NCBI RefSeq assembly: GCF_009688965.1
Contig: NZ_AP021875.1
Coordinates: 4,402,001 to 4,466,000 of the forward strand
Reading direction: 5' to 3'
DNA: 64,000 nt
Origin: Desulfosarcina widdelii
Lineage (GTDB): Bacteria > Desulfobacterota > Desulfobacteria > Desulfobacterales > Desulfosarcinaceae
Position numbers and translations under genes: made by a program. The notes beneath the pieces are model-generated. The model did not search any database and had not been told where the DNA came from. It was given only the letters and a program-made list of their open reading frames with translations. Positions 54,085 through 61,633 of the stretch are shown piece by piece; within the stretch, counting starts at the first letter, position 1, and each line of letters begins with the position of its first letter.

Positions 54085-54888
54085 ATGGAGCAAATGGATA
54101 AAACCGCCTGTATTTCCCCGGTGCGTCTGGGTTACAACAGCACCTTCAAATTCAAATGCCACCCCGGCGTGTCGTGCTTTACCCAGTGCTGCCGGGGCAT
54201 CAATATCATTTTGACGCCGTACGACATCATCCAGTTGAAAAACCGCCTGAACCTCTCCTCAAGGGAGTTTCTCGCCATTTACACCGAGCCGCACATCCTG
54301 GAAAAAACCGACCTTCCCATGGTAACCCTCAAGCTGCTGGACGACGAACGCGAATCCTGCCCCTTTGTCAAAGATGAAAAGGGATGCATCCTCTACGAGG
54401 ACCGTCCGACATCCTGCCGCTATTATCCGTTGGGAACAGCCACCTTGCAGCACAAGGAGGGGGCCGACGACGAGGGGTTTTTCTTTTTTGTCAATGAGCC
54501 CCACTGCAAGGGTTTCGAGGAAGACACCGAGTGGACCGTGGCCGAGTGGCGTCAGGACCAGGGTGTCGATCTGCGAGACGAGGTCAACAGCCAGTGGACC
54601 GACCTGGTGGTCCGTAAGCGCTCTTTTCCGGCCAGCATCAAGCTGACCGACCAGGCCAAACAGATGTTTTTCCTGGTGAGCTACGACATCGATAAATTTC
54701 GGGAGTTTGTTTTCGAAAGCTCTTTTCTGAAGCGCTTCGATGTAGATGACGCCACCGTGGAAAAAATCAAGAACGACGAAATCGAACTGCTCAAATTCGG
54801 CTTGGATTGGCTTCAGGGGGTGTTGTTCAAACAGACCGACCCCGAGCAGCAAGCCGGGACGTTGCCCGACCAGCAGCCTCCCGAATAA
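54085..54888 (+). CDS. YkgJ-family cysteine-cluster protein (second copy)
   Basis: The ATG at 54085 has AGGAAAAGGA upstream and gives 267 residues. The N-terminal CHPGVSCFTQCCRG (~24-37) and the later CPFVKDEKGCILYEDRP followed by SCRYYPLG (~95-120) form the metal-binding pattern of the YkgJ family. The C-terminal half is rich in Lys, Asp and Phe. It is unlike the copy at 21821-22504 outside the cysteines. The role is unknown. An intrinsic terminator follows. Confidence 0.75.
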   Translation: MEQMDKTACISPVRLGYNSTFKFKCHPGVSCFTQCCRGINIILTPYDIIQLKNRLNLSSREFLAIYTEPHILEKTDLPMVTLKLLDDERESCPFVKDEKGCILYEDRPTSCRYYPLGTATLQHKEGADDEGFFFFVNEPHCKGFEEDTEWTVAEWRQDQGVDLRDEVNSQWTDLVVRKRSFPASIKLTDQAKQMFFLVSYDIDKFREFVFESSFLKRFDVDDATVEKIKNDEIELLKFGLDWLQGVLFKQTDPEQQAGTLPDQQPPE

Positions 54889-54912
54889 ACAACGACCCAT
54901 CTCCGAAAAAAC

Positions 54913-54950
54913 AAACCGCCCCTTCCGATGAACCGGGAGGGGCGGTTTTA
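54913..54950 (+). terminator. strong intrinsic terminator
   Basis: AAACCGCCCCTTCC and GGGAGGGGCGGTTT form a long GC-rich stem with an eight-base loop. A TTTTA run follows. It lies 24 bases after the YkgJ-like gene stop. Confidence 0.75.
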
Positions 54951-55032
54951 CATTCCACAATCCGCACTGACAAGGGATAACGCAGTTCGCAGATAGCGGG
55001 TTTTTACGAAGTCGCCAAACCCTGACCGTCCC

Positions 55033-55147
55033 GTAAAAAGTCAAAAATCTCATCTTTTCGTCATTCCGGCGTAGGCCGGAATCCATTAATCTCAATGGGT
55101 TCTGGATGCCGGATCAAGTCCGGCATGACGAATTTGGTACTTTTTGC
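55033..55147. repeat. dispersed palindromic repeat, copy B
   Basis: GTAAAAAG and the matching CTTTTTGC bound hairpins CATTCCGGCGTAGGCCGGAAT and GCCGGATCAAGTCCGGC. In reverse complement this matches copy A (36261-36397) over both hairpins and the ends. A further TTTTTACG at 55001-55008 pairs with CGTAAAAA at 55032-55039, making a nested inverted repeat. Confidence 0.7.
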
Positions 55148-55161
55148 AAGTTTATCAAAAC

Positions 55162-56196
55162 CTAGTATGAAGGATAATACAGCCCCTCCCACAGGCTCTC
55201 GTCATTCAGGCGCGTATCGATATCCACGTTAAAAAACTCCGCCAGGGGCGTCAAGATTTCTGGATTGTTGGTCTGCACGGTCTTGGCGATGGACACCACC
55301 TTTTCCAGTCCGGCACGGCTCATTTTACCCAACGGCGAGCGGCAGGGACCGGAGGGAACGCCCAGCAGCTGCATCAGGGTCTTGATTGCCAGGGGGTTGC
55401 GTGCCCGGCAGACCACTTCACCGTAGGGCGTCGGCTCTTTGGTGACCACCGTCACCAACCCGAATAGGGGCGAAATGGCGTCGGCCAGGGTTTTGGCCGC
55501 ATCGGTCTTTCCGGCCCGCAAAAGATCGACCATCTCGACCATCGCTTTGGGGGCTATGTTGGAAACCACGGAAATCACACCCGCCGCGGCAATGTCCGGA
55601 TCGGTCATCATTTCATAGGTCAGCCCGTCATCTCCTGAGAGAATGGTGAAATCGGGCCCGCAGCATTGCCGTGTGCGGCGCATGTTGTCCAGATTCCCCG
55701 TGGCTTCTTTCACCGTGCTGACATTGGGGTGCGACTTGTACAAAAGGGCCAGGTCTTCGGGAAAAAGCTGGGCGCCGGTCCGGCCGGGAATCACGTAAGG
55801 AATGACGGTCAGATCGGGAAAAGCGGCGGCTACCGGCTTTAAATATTCGTTTCTGATTTCCAGGGAGCTGGGCCCGTTGTAATAGGGGTCCACCAGCAAA
55901 ACCGCGTCCACCCCAGCTTCGGCAGCCTCTCGCGTGGCGGACAGCGCTTCTCTGGTGTTATTGCTTCCCGCTCCTGCGATGCAAAGGCACTTTCCCCGGC
56001 TCAGCCGGGCATAGGTCTCAACCACATGGTGGTGTTCCTTCCATGCCAGGGTGGGACTTTCACCGGTGGTGCCCACGGCGAGAATACCGGAAATGCCATT
56101 TTGAATCTGAAAATCGGCGAGACGGGCAAGCCCTGTTTCATCAACCGCGTCGCCGACGAAAGGCGTCACGATAGCGGTATAACATCCTGGATTCAT
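55162..56196 (-). CDS. dihydrodipicolinate synthase family aldolase
   Basis: The protein has 344 residues. DapA-type features are the GTTGESPTL loop near residue 43, the Tyr of PYVIPGRTG near 133, and the Schiff-base Lys in VSTVKEATGN near 161. Family members condense or cleave pyruvate with an aldehyde. The protein is about 50 residues longer than typical DapA, mainly in the C-terminal region after TLMQLLG. It stands alone, without lysine-pathway neighbours, so it could be a true DapA or a catabolic aldolase. Confidence 0.8.
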   Translation of the reverse strand: MNPGCYTAIVTPFVGDAVDETGLARLADFQIQNGISGILAVGTTGESPTLAWKEHHHVVETYARLSRGKCLCIAGAGSNNTREALSATREAAEAGVDAVLLVDPYYNGPSSLEIRNEYLKPVAAAFPDLTVIPYVIPGRTGAQLFPEDLALLYKSHPNVSTVKEATGNLDNMRRTRQCCGPDFTILSGDDGLTYEMMTDPDIAAAGVISVVSNIAPKAMVEMVDLLRAGKTDAAKTLADAISPLFGLVTVVTKEPTPYGEVVCRARNPLAIKTLMQLLGVPSGPCRSPLGKMSRAGLEKVVSIAKTVQTNNPEILTPLAEFFNVDIDTRLNDESLWEGLYYPSY

Positions 56197-56566
56197 GTTA
56201 CCTCCTGAGAACGTATCGTTGTTTGGAAAAAAAGGTGTCGCCGTTAGGACCGGACGCGGGGCTTGCGAAACGGGGATTTGTCACCAACGGCGCACCATAG
56301 GGCGGCGCTTGTTTTGGCAAAGTCCCCAATAATCTCCGGTATCGACATCATACAATCCTGTAGGCTCGGATAGCGACGGTCCGAAGGCGAACCGTCTGGA
56401 CGGTAGAAGCTGTAATGTCAAAAACAGTAAGGAAGCAGGGATCTTATGTCAAGCAAAAAGCATGCTGGGTGAAATTATTTTCCTTGACACAAAACAGCAG
56501 TCGGGCTACGGGTCTTGATTTCACGCAAAAAACATAACGGCAAACCTGCCGGAAAAGGATGTGACC
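56197..56566. other. 370-base intergenic region
   Basis: This stretch separates the aldolase gene (minus) from the TPR gene (plus). It holds a 14-base palindrome, ACCGTC-TG-GACGGT, at 56391-56404, and a further GACGGT at 56375-56380. A TTGACA lies at 56484-56489, but the matching -10 (TACGGG) is poor. No gene is seen. Confidence 0.4.
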
Positions 56567-57190
56567 ATGCAAAAAGCACCCAATGCGGAAGCCTATATCG
56601 AAGAGCAGCGCCGCGCCATTGCCTCGAATCCCGATTGCGGGACGTCCCATTATAACCTCGCCGTGGCCCTTCTGGGTCAGGGAAAAATTGAAGAAGGCGA
56701 GAAATCGCTGATGACCGCCATCGAGTGCAGCCCGGGACTGGCCGAGGCCTATGTTCAGATGGGCGGCATCCGCCTCAAGCGCGGCGACCTGGATGGCTGC
56801 CTGGACTGGAACCGGCGTGCCGTCAAAATGAAACCCAGTTTTTCGGAAGGATGGGGCAACATCGGTTTTGTTTTGCTCCAGCAGGGCGACCTGGAGGGGG
56901 CCATCACAGCCCTGAAGAAGGCCACGGCATTCAATTTTCGGTTCATTCAGGCCTTTGCCACCCTGGCCAATGCCTACCTGATGAACGGCCAGATCAAGGA
57001 AAGCATCGAAACCAACCTGAAGGCCATTAAGCTTTCCCCGGAGTTTGCCGTGGCCCACAACAACCTGGCCATCGCCTATCTGGAAGACGGGCAAACAGCC
57101 TTGGCGGTGGAGCATGCCGACAAGGCAATGGAATTGGGCTACCAGGTGGCGCCGGAAATCCTCAAAGAGCTGGAGCCGCATCGCTCCTGA
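56567..57190 (+). CDS. tetratricopeptide-repeat protein upstream of dsr
   Basis: The ATG at 56567 has AAGGA eight bases upstream and gives 207 residues; a GTG two codons earlier is possible. About five TPR units fill residues ~15-190, for example CGTSHYNLAVALLGQGKIEE and EAYVQMGGIRLKRGDLDG. There is no signal peptide, so it is cytoplasmic. TPRs bind protein partners. It runs in the direction of the hypothetical gene and dsrAB, separated from the next gene by 81 bases. A role linked to sulfite reduction is only suggested by position. Confidence 0.78.
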   Translation: MQKAPNAEAYIEEQRRAIASNPDCGTSHYNLAVALLGQGKIEEGEKSLMTAIECSPGLAEAYVQMGGIRLKRGDLDGCLDWNRRAVKMKPSFSEGWGNIGFVLLQQGDLEGAITALKKATAFNFRFIQAFATLANAYLMNGQIKESIETNLKAIKLSPEFAVAHNNLAIAYLEDGQTALAVEHADKAMELGYQVAPEILKELEPHRS

Positions 57191-57271
57191 CCCCAAGGCG
57201 GGATTTCGGCCGGCACTCAAGAGCAAGGCCGGATTTCCGCTGCATATTCGTTTTTCCAGGGTCACTGCCCC

Positions 57272-58429
57272 ATGCCCGAAATTGCCTATTTTTTAGCAAC
57301 GAGTGATCATCCCATCGGCCAAACTCACCCCTGGTGGGATCGACCCTTGCCGAACAGCCGCCTGGGTCAAACCGAACCTCCGGGACCACTCGATGCCACC
57401 CCCATCACGTACGGCGGTTATTTTTCGGCAGTCTCGCGTTTTTGCGCGGCTTCCCGCTGGCAGCGGGTCCTTCAGGCCGTGTCTCACAAAATGGAGCACC
57501 CGCTGTCCGAGGGAGACCTGGAGCGTGTGGCCATCTTTTTGGAGAAGCACGGCTCCTTTTACCATCCGGCGCGTATCGAGGTAACCGCCTTAAAAAAACG
57601 GGTTTCCCTGGTAGTCAACGTGGCGACAAACAAAGTAGGCAGAAAGAACGTTCAACGGGAGACCCGAGCCCTGCAGCAGCTTAAGGAAGAGCGTCCCTTC
57701 GGCTGGTTTCCCACCGTTTATGCGATTGAAGAGGATGGACTTCCCATGTTCCTCGGGGACTGGTTCGACGGCTTTCACGAATTTCACCTAACCGCGAAAA
57801 GCGGCGACAAGGAACCGGACATCGTGGTCTGGGACGGTGAGTCCACCCCCTGTCTGCTTTCGGAAAAACAAGAAGCGGCCCTGTATCGAAACATGGCCAT
57901 GATCCTGACCGCATGCTACGACCCGGTCTCCACCCGCCAGATCTTTCCCTGGCATCATGCCGCCGGCGACTTCGTCGTCCGTCTGGAAAAAGAGCGTACA
58001 ACTGTCAAACTGATTACGGTACGGGACTATCGCCCCATGATACGGTCCGGCGCAGAACCGACGAATGAAAACGAAATGCTGGCTATGTTGCAGGCATTTT
58101 TTCTGCACCTGACCCTGCGCATGCGTCTGGACCGCATAGATGGCGTGTCCGAGGTCGCCTGGGCGCCGGATCGCTGCCTGACACCCGTCATCGAAGGCTT
58201 TTTTCAAGGCCTGGACCTGACCGCACGGCTGAACGGTTTTCCTGAAGCCTTTCCCCGCTTTTTCGGACAATACCTGGAACAGCAATGCGAAGCCGATTTA
58301 AGGGACCGCGCCGGGGAAATAACGAAAAGCGTGTTCGATCGACACAGTGAAGAGCGCCAGAGGATCGAAGCCAACCTGACCCATCACGTCGGGACGGTTT
58401 CACGGCTGCTGGCCGGATGGTCGGAATGA
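57272..58429 (+). CDS. hypothetical 385-residue protein before dsrA, with possible kinase-like pattern
   Basis: I do not recognise the family. Pieces hint at a degenerate aminoglycoside-phosphotransferase/protein-kinase fold. A Lys sits in VNVATNKVGRKN (~118) with a helix containing a Glu after it. A hinge-like FLGDWFDGFHEFH follows near 155. WHHAAGDFVVRLE near 228 resembles the HGDxxxxN loop but lacks the Asn, and LITVRDYRP follows ~18 residues later like the metal Asp. No signal peptide or membrane segment is seen. It precedes the dsr promoter by about 180 bases and has a weak ribosome-binding site. Confidence 0.6.
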   Translation: MPEIAYFLATSDHPIGQTHPWWDRPLPNSRLGQTEPPGPLDATPITYGGYFSAVSRFCAASRWQRVLQAVSHKMEHPLSEGDLERVAIFLEKHGSFYHPARIEVTALKKRVSLVVNVATNKVGRKNVQRETRALQQLKEERPFGWFPTVYAIEEDGLPMFLGDWFDGFHEFHLTAKSGDKEPDIVVWDGESTPCLLSEKQEAALYRNMAMILTACYDPVSTRQIFPWHHAAGDFVVRLEKERTTVKLITVRDYRPMIRSGAEPTNENEMLAMLQAFFLHLTLRMRLDRIDGVSEVAWAPDRCLTPVIEGFFQGLDLTARLNGFPEAFPRFFGQYLEQQCEADLRDRAGEITKSVFDRHSEERQRIEANLTHHVGTVSRLLAGWSE

Positions 58430-58610
58430 ACGCACCGGGCGGCAGTCGGCCCCCATGGCATCATCTTGGATTGTTTGGGCGGTTGCCGTCCGTCACGCCC
58501 GATCAAACACCACATCATGGGCTCTTATCCATGGGATCACCAATATTTTGTATATACGATAGAGGCACCAGGCCGTTTGTTGGTTAACCGCTGGAAATCC
58601 TGCTTTTTTA

Positions 58611-58639
58611 TTGACAAGTTCCATGATTAATTCTATATC
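58611..58639 (+). promoter_or_regulatory. sigma-70-like promoter of dsrAB
   Basis: A perfect TTGACA (58611-58616) is followed after exactly 17 bases by TATATC (58634-58639). The start point would be near 58646. The first codon of dsrA at 58804 thus has a long leader. AT-rich sequence precedes the promoter. Confidence 0.6.
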
Positions 58640-58713
58640 TGCCCCTTGCAGATTGAATAATGATAACCACGCAATTTCAACACTCCCGACAATAATTGCA
58701 GAAAAAAATTCGA

Positions 58714-58764
58714 GAGGAGGTGACCACTAAGCCCCCCGGCGGGGCCGGTTCTTGTTTTATTTTT
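58714..58764 (+). promoter_or_regulatory. structured dsrA leader: anti-SD match and terminator-like hairpin
   Basis: GAGGAGGTGACC (58714-58725) is nearly complementary to the end of 16S rRNA but has no start codon at normal spacing. CCGGC-GGG-GCCGG (58736-58748) then forms a short hairpin followed by a T-rich tract, TTCTTGTTTTATTTTT. An alternative GCCCC/GGGGC stem competes with it. dsrA has its own GGAGG further on. The design suggests attenuation or ribosome-dependent control. Confidence 0.5.
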
Positions 58765-58803
58765 GGCAGGTTGGTTTACTATCAATTCAAATGGAGGTAA
58801 AAG

Positions 58804-60114
58804 ATGGCAAAGCATGCAACCCCTTTGTTGGACCAGCTTGAGTCCGGTCCGTGGCCGAGCTTCGTGTCGGATCTGAAGCAGGAAGCCGCGAGCAGGGCCA
58901 AGAACGCGAACAACGTGGAATTCCAGGTTGCCCAGGACTGTGTGGAAGATATTCTGGGTGTCTTGGAACTTTCCTATAAAGACGGCGTGACCCACTGGAA
59001 ACACGGTGGTATCGTGGGCGTCTTTGGTTACGGCGGCGGCGTTATCGGTCGTTACTGCGACCAGCCGGAACAGTTTCCCGGCGTGGCGCACTTTCACACC
59101 ATGCGCATCAACCAGCCCGGCGGCAAATTCTACACCACCGAATTCCTGAAAAATCTCTGCGACCTTTGGGAGTTCCGCGGCTCCGGCGTCACCAACATGC
59201 ACGGCTCCACCGGTGATATTATCTTCATCGGCACCTCCACCCCGCAGTTGGAAGAAATTTTCTACGAAATGACCCACAAGCTCGATCAGGACCTGGGCGG
59301 ATCCGGCTCCAACCTGCGTACCCCGTCCGACTGCATCGGGGCAGCACGTTGCGAATACGCCTGCTACGACACCCAGGCGCTCTGCTACGACCTGACCCAG
59401 GAATACCAGGACGAGCTGCATCGCCCGGCCTTTCCCTACAAGTTCAAGTTCAAGTTCGACGGCTGCCCCAACTGCTGCGTGGCCTCTATCGCCCGTTCCG
59501 ACCTGTCTTTCGTGGGCACCTGGAGAGACGACATCAAGATCGACCAGGAAGCCGTTGCCGGTTATGTCGGCGGCGAATTTCCGCCCAACGCCGGCGCCCA
59601 CAGTGGCCGCGACTGGGGTGCTTTCGACATCGAAAAAGAGGTCGTCGGGCTGTGCCCCACCAAGTGCATGAAGTACGAAGGCGGCAAACTGACGATCAAC
59701 AACAAAGAGTGTACCCGCTGCATGCACTGCATCAACGTCATGCCGCGCGCTCTGCATATCGGCGATGACCGTGGCTGCTCCATGCTGGCCGGCGCCAAGG
59801 CTCCGATCCTTGACGGCGCCCAGATGGGCTCCCTGCTGGTGCCCTTCATCAAGGTCGAAGAACCCTACGACGAGATCAAGGAAGTCATCGAAAACGTCTG
59901 GGATTGGTGGATGGAAGAAGGCAAAAACCGCGAACGTCTCGGTGAGCTGATCAAACGTCAGGGATTCCAGAAGCTGCTCGAAGTAACTAACATCAAGCCG
60001 GTTCCCCAGCATGTCCAGGAACCGCGCCATAACCCCTACATCTTCTGGAAAGAAGACGAGGTTGGCGGCTGGGATCGCGACATCAACGAATTCAGAAAGA
60101 AACACCAGAGATAG
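58804..60114 (+). CDS. dsrA: dissimilatory sulfite reductase alpha subunit
   Basis: The protein has 436 residues, full length for DsrA. The sirohaem/[4Fe-4S] ligands are in CIGAARCEYACYD (~178-190) and CPNCC (~221). The inserted ferredoxin domain has CPTKCMKYEGG and CTRCMHCINVMP (~285-320). With DsrB it reduces sulfite using a coupled sirohaem, with DsrC as partner. Sequence style matches Desulfobacteraceae. TGGAGG lies upstream of the ATG. dsrB follows 15 bases later. Confidence 0.97.
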   Translation: MAKHATPLLDQLESGPWPSFVSDLKQEAASRAKNANNVEFQVAQDCVEDILGVLELSYKDGVTHWKHGGIVGVFGYGGGVIGRYCDQPEQFPGVAHFHTMRINQPGGKFYTTEFLKNLCDLWEFRGSGVTNMHGSTGDIIFIGTSTPQLEEIFYEMTHKLDQDLGGSGSNLRTPSDCIGAARCEYACYDTQALCYDLTQEYQDELHRPAFPYKFKFKFDGCPNCCVASIARSDLSFVGTWRDDIKIDQEAVAGYVGGEFPPNAGAHSGRDWGAFDIEKEVVGLCPTKCMKYEGGKLTINNKECTRCMHCINVMPRALHIGDDRGCSMLAGAKAPILDGAQMGSLLVPFIKVEEPYDEIKEVIENVWDWWMEEGKNRERLGELIKRQGFQKLLEVTNIKPVPQHVQEPRHNPYIFWKEDEVGGWDRDINEFRKKHQR

Positions 60115-60129
60115 AGGGGAGGAAAACCA

Positions 60130-61275
60130 ATGGCATTTATTTCTTCAGGATACAATCCCGACAAACCGATGGAAAACCGGATCACCGACATCGGTCCGCA
60201 AAAATACGACAAGTTTTATCCGCCGGTCATCGCCAAGAACAAAGGTAAGTGGCTGTATCACGAAATTATCAAACCGGGCGTACTGGTGCACGTGGCCGAA
60301 AGCGGCGACGAGGTCTACACCGTGCGCGTAGGCGGCGCTCGCCTGATGACCGTGACCCTCATCCGCGAGATCTGCGAAATCGCCGACAAGCACTGCGACG
60401 GTCACGTTCGCTGGACCACCCGCAACAACATCGAGTTCATGGTGGACGACAAGGCCAAGCTCGACCCCCTCGTCAAAGACCTGGAAAGCCGCAAGTTCGA
60501 CGGCGGCAGCTTCAAGTTCCCCGTCGGCGGCACCGGTGCCGGCGTCACCAACATCATCCATACCCAGGGTTGGATCCACTGCCATACCCCGGCCACCGAC
60601 GCTTCCGGTCCGGTCAAGGCTACCCTGGACGTGCTGTTCGAAGACTTCCAGAATCATCGCCTGCCGGCCCAGCTGCGTGTCTCTCTGGCCTGCTGCCTGA
60701 ACATGTGCGGTGCGGTACACTGCTCCGATATCGCCATCCTTGGCTATCACCGCAAACCGCCCCTGCTGGATCACGAATACCTGGACAAGATGTGCGAAAT
60801 TCCTTTGGCCATCGCCGCCTGCCCCACCGCGGCCATCAAACCGGCCAAGGTCAAGGTTGGTGATGCAGAAGTCAAGTCGGTAGCCGTTAATAATGACCGC
60901 TGTATGTTCTGCGGTAACTGCTACACCATGTGTCCCTCCATGCCGCTGGCCGACCAGGAAGGCGATGGTATCGTTCTGATGGTGGGCGGCAAGGTCTCCA
61001 ACCGAATCAGCACACCCAAGTTCTCCAAGGTTGTTGTGGCCTTCATTCCCAATGAACCGCCACGTTGGCCGAGCACCACCGCGACCATCAAGAAAATCGT
61101 CGACGCTTACTCCGCCGGCGCTAACAAATACGAGCGCCTGGGCGACTGGGCCGAACGCATCGGCTGGGAGCGGTTCTTCGACAAATGCGAACTTGAATTC
61201 ACCCATCATCTTATCGATGATTTCCGTGATCCGGCCTACTACACCTGGCGCCAGACCACACAGTTCAAGTTCTAA
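60130..61275 (+). CDS. dsrB: dissimilatory sulfite reductase beta subunit
   Basis: The protein has 381 residues, the usual length. Sirohaem-cluster cysteines are in LACCLNMCGAVHCSD (~187-201). The ferredoxin domain has NNDRCMFCGNCYTMCPSMPL (~255-275). It forms the alpha2-beta2 enzyme with DsrA; in this family DsrB supplies the Cys ligands for the active sirohaem. GAGGGGAGG lies before the start. A strong hairpin lies between it and dsrD. Confidence 0.97.
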   Translation: MAFISSGYNPDKPMENRITDIGPQKYDKFYPPVIAKNKGKWLYHEIIKPGVLVHVAESGDEVYTVRVGGARLMTVTLIREICEIADKHCDGHVRWTTRNNIEFMVDDKAKLDPLVKDLESRKFDGGSFKFPVGGTGAGVTNIIHTQGWIHCHTPATDASGPVKATLDVLFEDFQNHRLPAQLRVSLACCLNMCGAVHCSDIAILGYHRKPPLLDHEYLDKMCEIPLAIAACPTAAIKPAKVKVGDAEVKSVAVNNDRCMFCGNCYTMCPSMPLADQEGDGIVLMVGGKVSNRISTPKFSKVVVAFIPNEPPRWPSTTATIKKIVDAYSAGANKYERLGDWAERIGWERFFDKCELEFTHHLIDDFRDPAYYTWRQTTQFKF

Positions 61276-61299
61276 TTTTTTCCATATGAGTAAATCTGT

Positions 61300-61327
61300 G
61301 CAGGGGGAGGCCGCGCGCCCCCCCTGC
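61300..61327 (+). terminator. GC-rich hairpin between dsrB and dsrD
   Basis: GCAGGGGG and CCCCCTGC form an eight-base-pair stem around a 12-base loop. A weak CTTCTTT tract follows. It may act as a partial terminator or mRNA-end stabiliser, letting dsrAB accumulate above dsrD. Confidence 0.55.
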
Positions 61328-61349
61328 CTTCTTTAGAAAAGAGGTCACC

Positions 61350-61589
61350 ATGGAATACGAAGAGGCAAAAGAGTTGATCGTCACCAGTCTGACCAAGAAG
61401 CTGAAGATGAAATCCAAATTTTACTTCAATGACCTGGCCAAGATTCTGGACATGAAACCTCGCGTGGCCAAGAAAATCGTCAACCAGTTGGTTCAGGACG
61501 GAGTTTTGGAGTACTGGTCTTCGGGCAGCACCTCCATGTACGGCCTGCCCGGCACCGGCAAGCAGTCTGGAGCCGAGCACGAAGATTAA
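61350..61589 (+). CDS. dsrD: dissimilatory sulfite reductase D
   Basis: The protein has 79 residues, matching DsrD. A winged-helix-like fold is indicated by KSKFYFNDLAKILDMKPRVA and KKIVNQLVQDGVLEYWSSG. DsrD is reported to activate DsrAB allosterically. It is present in most sulfate reducers that reduce sulfite, and rarer in sulfur oxidisers, so it supports reductive use of the pathway. AAGAGG lies upstream of the ATG. Confidence 0.93.
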   Translation: MEYEEAKELIVTSLTKKLKMKSKFYFNDLAKILDMKPRVAKKIVNQLVQDGVLEYWSSGSTSMYGLPGTGKQSGAEHED

Positions 61590-61633
61590 TTTTGAATTGC
61601 GACGGAAGACCCAACTTTTGGTGAACCGCCGCC

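Larger units (their letters stand above)
58430..58803. other. 374-base regulatory region before dsrA
   Basis: The region contains the dsr promoter (58611-58639), a leader of about 150 bases, an SD-like sequence, and a terminator-like hairpin. These are listed separately. The first 180 bases hold nothing I can name. Confidence 0.6.
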
